Source: Malus domestica (taxonomy: Eukaryota > Streptophyta > Magnoliopsida > Rosales > Rosaceae). Taken from it: a stretch of 64,000 nucleotides of DNA. The notes below the pieces were generated by a model that made no database searches, was not told the DNA's origin, and saw nothing but the letters and a program-made list of their open reading frames with translations. Positions 59,378 to 64,000 of this stretch are shown here, piece by piece. The translations under genes and the position numbers were made by a program. Each line of letters begins with the position of its first letter. Position 1 is the stretch's first letter. Location: NCBI RefSeq assembly GCF_042453785.1, contig NC_091661.1, positions 27,395,501 to 27,459,500 on the forward strand, in the 5' to 3' direction.

Positions 59378-60598
59378 TTTTGGGTGTGACGTGTTGCTGC
59401 TGGACTAAAATGGGAGTTTCGTCTTTCGTGACGTTTCATTGTTTACTATATTATTTCTTTATTAATTTTTTTGTTGAATATATTTTTTTTATTTCTTCAT
59501 AATTTTATTTTCATCCAAATTAATAAAAATAAAAAAGGATATGCCCATCCACTGATACACACACCATGTTCTTGGATAATCAATATTATTTTATTTTCCA
59601 GGAAAATAAATAACATGATTTCTTCAATTTATATGTGTTGTTAATTAATTTGGTTTAATTTTGTATGTTATTTTCTAGGAATTGTGTCGCGCCTTCTGGG
59701 AGCTTGGCGTTGGCGGGTAGTTTACCCACATGAGGTGGGACCACGGGAGGATAAGAATCGAAAATGAACACCCATTGTGAGCATTACTTACACATTTTTA
59801 AATTAATTGACCTATATTAAGATTTTTACTAAAAATTGATTTAAAAAATATTTTCATAAAAGACGTTTGCATTTTAAAAATATGTTTAAACGAGCTCATA
59901 AAAAAAATTAAAACTTAATACTCAAGTATGTATATATATCATTGTATTAGTGTAAATCGAATCTAAAATCTGCTCCAAGTAAATAAAAATCGAGTGATGC
60001 AGACCTGGTTATACTTTTTTTATTCTATCATTTATCATTAGATTACTTACGTGTTGGAACATTAAATGTCAAAGCTTTTCCTTGATCATTTGATGTAACC
60101 TAAGTTGGTTCAAGCAAAATGACAGGTTGTTGGTGGTGGTTAATACAGCTACAGCCACAGCCACAGCCACATACAAGATGATAATAAAACAATTACTGTT
60201 AATTTTGACCCGTTTCTTTTGCGTAGACCGTAAGAAATGAAAGTTAATTTAATATCTCAATTGCCTCTCAAAATTCTTCTTTTCCTGATATGGAAATGAA
60301 CAAGCAGAAATTGGCTTTGTGCACGTCGACTTTCATCAGCAGCCAGACCTTATAAGATATATGTACTCTAATTTTATGAATAATCATGATTTGTACTTAA
60401 TGAATTTAGATTTAGCTATAATCTAATTGTTTAGCTGTAAATCATAATCTAATTGTAATCAAATCTTAAACTTTGAGAAATTAAGAGGAAACTTAAGAAT
60501 GCATCGAAACCTGCGGCTGCTAGCCTGCTATATATTCATATGTAATATACCAATATGTATATGATTTCATCACAAATACAAATACAAAACTCAAATTG
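59378..60598. other. MsrA promoter side and intergenic
   Basis: No gene. A short CAGCCA-type repeat lies at 60148-60172. The rest is AT-rich, with nothing I can name. Confidence 0.5.
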
Positions 60599-61498
60599 TC
60601 AATATAATTTCATCACAAATACAAAATCTCCAAAAGTCACATCCATATATAGCGTGACAGCAATAAGACCAAAGATGGCCAGCACAAAGGCATTAGGTCC
60701 ACAGTTGATAAAAGCAGATGAGGTGGGAGTGTTGCTCTTAGTAGTAGGGTTTGGAAGATCCCCTTGGCCGGAACCAGTTGCTGCCTCTGGCACACCGGCC
60801 GGCGCATAAGCCTGGTTGTTTTCTACTTCTACTACGAGCTTCATCCCTCCCAAACAATACAGCTTGCTCCCACTCACAAAGTACCAGTCACCAGGTTTTG
60901 TCAATGTAACTGTTGTGTTTCCTCCTGTATATTTCTTTATAACTTTTGTTGTGTTGCAAACATCAAAACTTTCTTTGGTCACTTGACTCACACTGTTAGA
61001 TGATGAGTACTGAAACGCTGTAAAAATAAACAAAAAATCAAAAAGAAATTAAATGGAAGTAAGTTACCTAATGAAATTTATATTATTTGCTTGAAATCGG
61101 TTCGTTATTCATCAAAGTTTTGTTTTCTCAAAACCACAAAAGTAAACAGGAGTTTTCTCAATGACCAAAAGTAAACGAGAGTTTATATATAGCTAGAAGA
61201 TGTAGAACAAAAAATCGTGTATTTGCATTAACCTTTTGAGGAGGTTATTCAAGAATTGCTCGTATTGTTATTCAATAGAAAATAAGCTCTTTGGTTTCAA
61301 TTTGAGTCATACGATAATGTATGTATACTTACATAGCGCATCGCCGACTTTGAATTTCTTGTCGTTGGGCCATGAATTGAGGTTAGTGCTTATGTCCCAG
61401 CCGGAGGTGTCCCCAACTGTGTAAACTGTGGCGGAGCTTGTCAATGCAAATCCAAGAACAAGAAGAACACAAACTAGAATTTGAAGCAGCTTTGCCAT
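60599..61498 (-). CDS. Phytocyanin / early nodulin-like protein lacking copper ligands
   Basis: Two minus-strand exons, 61498-61333 and 61017-60599, join within a Ser codon to give 194 residues. A signal peptide (about 1-23) is followed by the plastocyanin-like fold: YTVGDTSGWD, SWPNDKKFKVGDALSFQY, and the disulfide pair Cys76 (FDVC) and Cys110 (LYC). In copper-binding relatives the ligands are His, Cys, His and Met/Gln. Here the aligned positions are Asn63, Ser104, Tyr109 and Met114, so copper binding is unlikely, as in early nodulin-like (ENODL) proteins. A Pro/Thr/Ser linker and a hydrophobic segment (FVLAIFGLIAVTLY) suggest a GPI anchor, though about 15 residues follow it, more than usual. 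Likely an extracellular membrane-surface protein; function unknown. Confidence 0.9.
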
Positions 61499-61544
61499 TT
61501 TTAATTTGTGAGATGAGATGAGACATAATATGAGAGAGAGGTTT

Positions 61545-61554
61545 CATTTATAGG
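61545..61554 (-). promoter_or_regulatory. TATA box of the phytocyanin gene
   Basis: On the minus strand CCTATAAATG lies about 50 bp upstream of the ATG at 61498. Confidence 0.6.
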
Positions 61555-62732
61555 TATATTGTGTACGAGGATTGATGAATAATTAGATGACCTAACTTCA
61601 ACTGTGAGAAGTGAATTGCATTTCTTGCTTAATTCCTTGATTAACTATTTAAATATTATAGATACTATTTCGATCTTATTATTTTATTTGAGTGTAGGAG
61701 AACAATAATCTGCCTTTAACTAATCACCAAGTACTTAATTAAACTTTATCATAGGGTATTGATTGGTAGATGATGATTTAACCAACTTTTGTGCTCAAAT
61801 TTGGGTTTAAAAATCTCTATATATTCCCCACGAGGAAGTTGGTGAGCAGTTAAAACCTCCATCTCCAAATCCTCTTTTTGGTGACCTTGGCAAAGACTTC
61901 GAGACACATATGTAGGCATGTTTGTGCTACAAGAAATTGAGATGGGAAATAAATTGCGTGTACAAACACTCAAACAAGTCTTGCAGCTTTCATATTTCAT
62001 ATGACTATGAGAAAAGTGTTCTTCATAAAGCTTAGTTTTTTTCTCTGCCCCATTGACAATTTGATACTTTAATTTTTTTATTTTTTTTTCACCAGTCCAT
62101 GAATGTGGGGATGTACATATCAACTAGGGACCCTCAATTATTTGATTTGAAACAGAAGCAGCAACCAAATGACAAATTATATGATGATCCTCAAGCTGAA
62201 TTCCCAATTCTCACGATAATGCAAAAGTGGGAAACCGTCTTTTATTGGGGACGATCTTCTGCCATCAATAAAATATATTCTATCCCATCTTTGTCCAAAG
62301 TCCAACTAAAAGCACACTATTGTCTCTTTTTGAGAAAAGTAATTAAATATGGCCACCAGGGGCAGATCCATCTTGGGGGCAATGTGGGTCAGCTGACCCT
62401 TCAAGCTCAGAAATCTTTTATAAAAAAGTTGGGTGTTGTTTTTTTAAAATCGGAGATGTTCTTGTAAACTATATTCTAATTGCTCAACGAATTGCCTCTA
62501 TGGGCACTGAGTAGGATAGTTGCTAGCCTCATACCTTTGTATTTGTATGTGTTGCAATGGCCATATGTCGATACCGAGTCGTGTTGCTATGACCATATGT
62601 CGATAGACCGACTCAGTATATGTTGGCATTTGTCGGCATGCTTGCTTAAAAGTTATTGGTATATGTTGACATCAGTCAACATGCTTACTCTCGAATGTTA
62701 TTGGTGTAAGAAGTAATTGAAAAACAAGTTAC
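61555..62732. other. Intergenic with a dispersed duplicate block
   Basis: No gene is supported. The block at about 62095-62255 shares phrases with 63500-63680 (GAAACAGAAGCAGCA, AATGACAAATT, TTGCAAAAGTG-like). At 62356-62400 the phrase CAGGGGCAGATCCATC resembles a left hAT end, but no partner was found. Near 62543-62600 the word CCATATGTCGATA occurs twice. Confidence 0.5.
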
Positions 62733-62872
62733 TAGAATCACAGATAAAACATAAATAATTACAATAAACCAATCAAACAATTAAAGGGAAATAAAGTTAT
62801 CTTAGAATCACAGATAAAACATAAATAATTACAATAAACCAATCAAACAATTAAAGGGAAATAAAGTTATCT
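62733..62872. repeat. Perfect 70-bp tandem duplication
   Basis: Two adjoining 70-bp copies (TAGAATCACAGATAAAACAT ... AATAAAGTTATCT/AC boundary) are identical over their shared length as far as I can see, implying a recent event. Confidence 0.93.
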
Positions 62873-63687
62873 TCCAAAGAAGAGGAAAAAGAAGCCATGA
62901 TTGCTAGGGTTTCAAAAGGAGTCCTCTACACTTAAGCAGCCAAGAGTCCTTGCTATCAAATAGGGGTTTTAACACAAGATAGGATAATGCTGTGAGTGCA
63001 GGGATCTCCTAATATGTCCTAATATATAGACGCTCATCCCTTTAATCCGGCCTATGAATCGATTAAAGGGATATTCCAAATCAATTAGGATTTCATTATA
63101 GTTCTAAATGGTAATGAATTCTTTGTCAATTAATTAAGGTTTTCATAATTAATTGCACTAAATAAGGACTCCTAAATCTAACCAAATAAGGCTCCATAAT
63201 TTTCTCAAATATTAACTCGGATTGACCAAGTTACTTGTATGTCAAGAAATAGTGAGCACATGTTTTTTGACACTCACAACTTACAATTGGCATCTATCGA
63301 CATCGACAGTGTGCAATATAACTTAGGATACACAAACAGTGTAGAAAGTGATTGTTTGCGTAGAAAGAGTAAAGCCCATAGCTATGTTTCATTCATAATA
63401 TCATTATTTATGTTCTATTCATTTGTGTTATCATTAGGTATATTTATTGTTGGATGAGGATCCAGAATTTGAGCCTTATAATACACCAATTTTTTCAACA
63501 ATTCAAGAATGTAAGAACGCATATATCAACTCTGTGGTGTTCTGAAACAGAAGCAGCACCAAAATGACAAATTGCTGATTCCCATATTCCAGTGCATGGG
63601 CCAGCAGGATGGGGAAAAGTTAGGATCCACGCAAGTTCAGTTTTGAGTTTCAAAATTCCCATGATATTGCAAAAGTGAGAAACTGTA
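62873..63687. other. Intergenic, nothing firm
   Basis: Has the partner of the dispersed block noted at 62.1 kb. The part at 62890-63100 looks repeat-like (AGTGCAGGGATCTCCTAATA) but I cannot assign it. The open frame at 63239-63457 has no family signal. Confidence 0.4.
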
Positions 63688-64000
63688 TTTTTTTTTTGGT
63701 AAACTAAGAAATTCATTCCAGGGCCAAGAGGCCAAAAGTAAACACCGAAAGCCTACACAGAGGCAAATACATAAAAACCACTAACACAGTGCAGAAGGGT
63801 ACAACAAGGAGGACGTTGCAGCAAAGCAAAGGCGTCGCCCTCTACACTGCCAAAAGGAGAAACTAATGAGGACAAGGTAAGCCATCATTGTTCAAGACAA
63901 AAATCAACGAAGATGGGGGTCGATTGACCCAAACAACATTACACATCTCCAAATTACTAAACGACGCAAGGGAATCCGTCGCCATATTGGCCGATCTTGG
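63688..64000 (-). mobile_element. 3' end of an L1-type LINE with RNase H domain (continues beyond window)
   Basis: The minus strand carries an open frame from the window edge to a TAG at 63865-63863: RSANMATDSLASFSNLEMCN and VVWVNRPPSSLIFVLNNDG, ending LPCPH. This matches the C-terminal end of the RNase H domain found in plant L1 LINEs. A 3' UTR of about 165 bp and a poly(A) tract (seen as T-run at 63690-63699) follow. The visible coding part is intact; the remainder lies outside the window. Confidence 0.85.

Noticed and set aside
62356-62470. Left end of a further hAT element
   Set aside because: Only one end-like word is present; no inverted partner or 8-bp duplication was found.
1-64000. 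CRISPR arrays, rRNA genes, tRNA genes, bacterial operons
   Set aside because: None seen; gene structure and repeats are those of a plant nucleus.

Overview
The window is nuclear DNA from a flowering plant. The genes are split by GT/AG introns, intergenic DNA is AT-rich, and the repeats are plant types (Ty1/copia and Athila-type Ty3/gypsy fossils, CACTA, hAT, Tourist and Mutator-like MITEs, Au-type SINE). The protein sequences resemble what I remember from Rosaceae, most likely the apple/pear group; that is recognition from memory, not a search.

Layout. 1-5.5 kb is a decayed Ty1/copia fossil ending in a clear 3' LTR. 6.7-9.3 kb (+) is a BDA1-like ankyrin-repeat membrane protein. 11.7-13.7 kb (+) is USB1, the U6 snRNA 3'-end trimming enzyme, followed by an antisense fossil of an amaranthin-type lectin gene. 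14.8-17.4 kb (-) is the plastid ORANGE chaperone. 18-26.7 kb has no gene but many small transposons, among them a SINE with a palindromic 5' end and a hAT element full of AACCGA motifs. 27.0-28.6 kb (+) is an intronless cytochrome P450 of the CYP77B type, with a MITE in its promoter and a 2.6-kb CACTA element just after its stop. 33.7-34.7 kb is a candidate snoRNA locus (site II motifs, telo-box, TATA, two box C/D-like units). 35.2-47.1 kb is one composite Athila-type fossil folded back on itself. 50.1 kb (+) is a secreted glycine-rich protein. 51.4-53.4 kb (-) is a U/P-type cyclin. 56.6-59.4 kb (-) is a plastid-type MsrA. 60.6-61.5 kb (-) is a phytocyanin lacking three of four copper ligands. 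The right edge holds the 3' end of an L1-type LINE on the minus strand.

The genes do not form one pathway; this is an ordinary mosaic of unrelated housekeeping and cell-surface genes separated by transposons. For the spliced genes the exon ends were derived by hand from GT/AG sites, codon phase and remembered family sequence, and every one gives a single open reading frame.

The most unusual features are the serially folded-back Athila fossil, the fold-back SINE, and the possible snoRNA transcription unit. I saw no CRISPR array, rRNA, tRNA gene or previously undescribed protein system.
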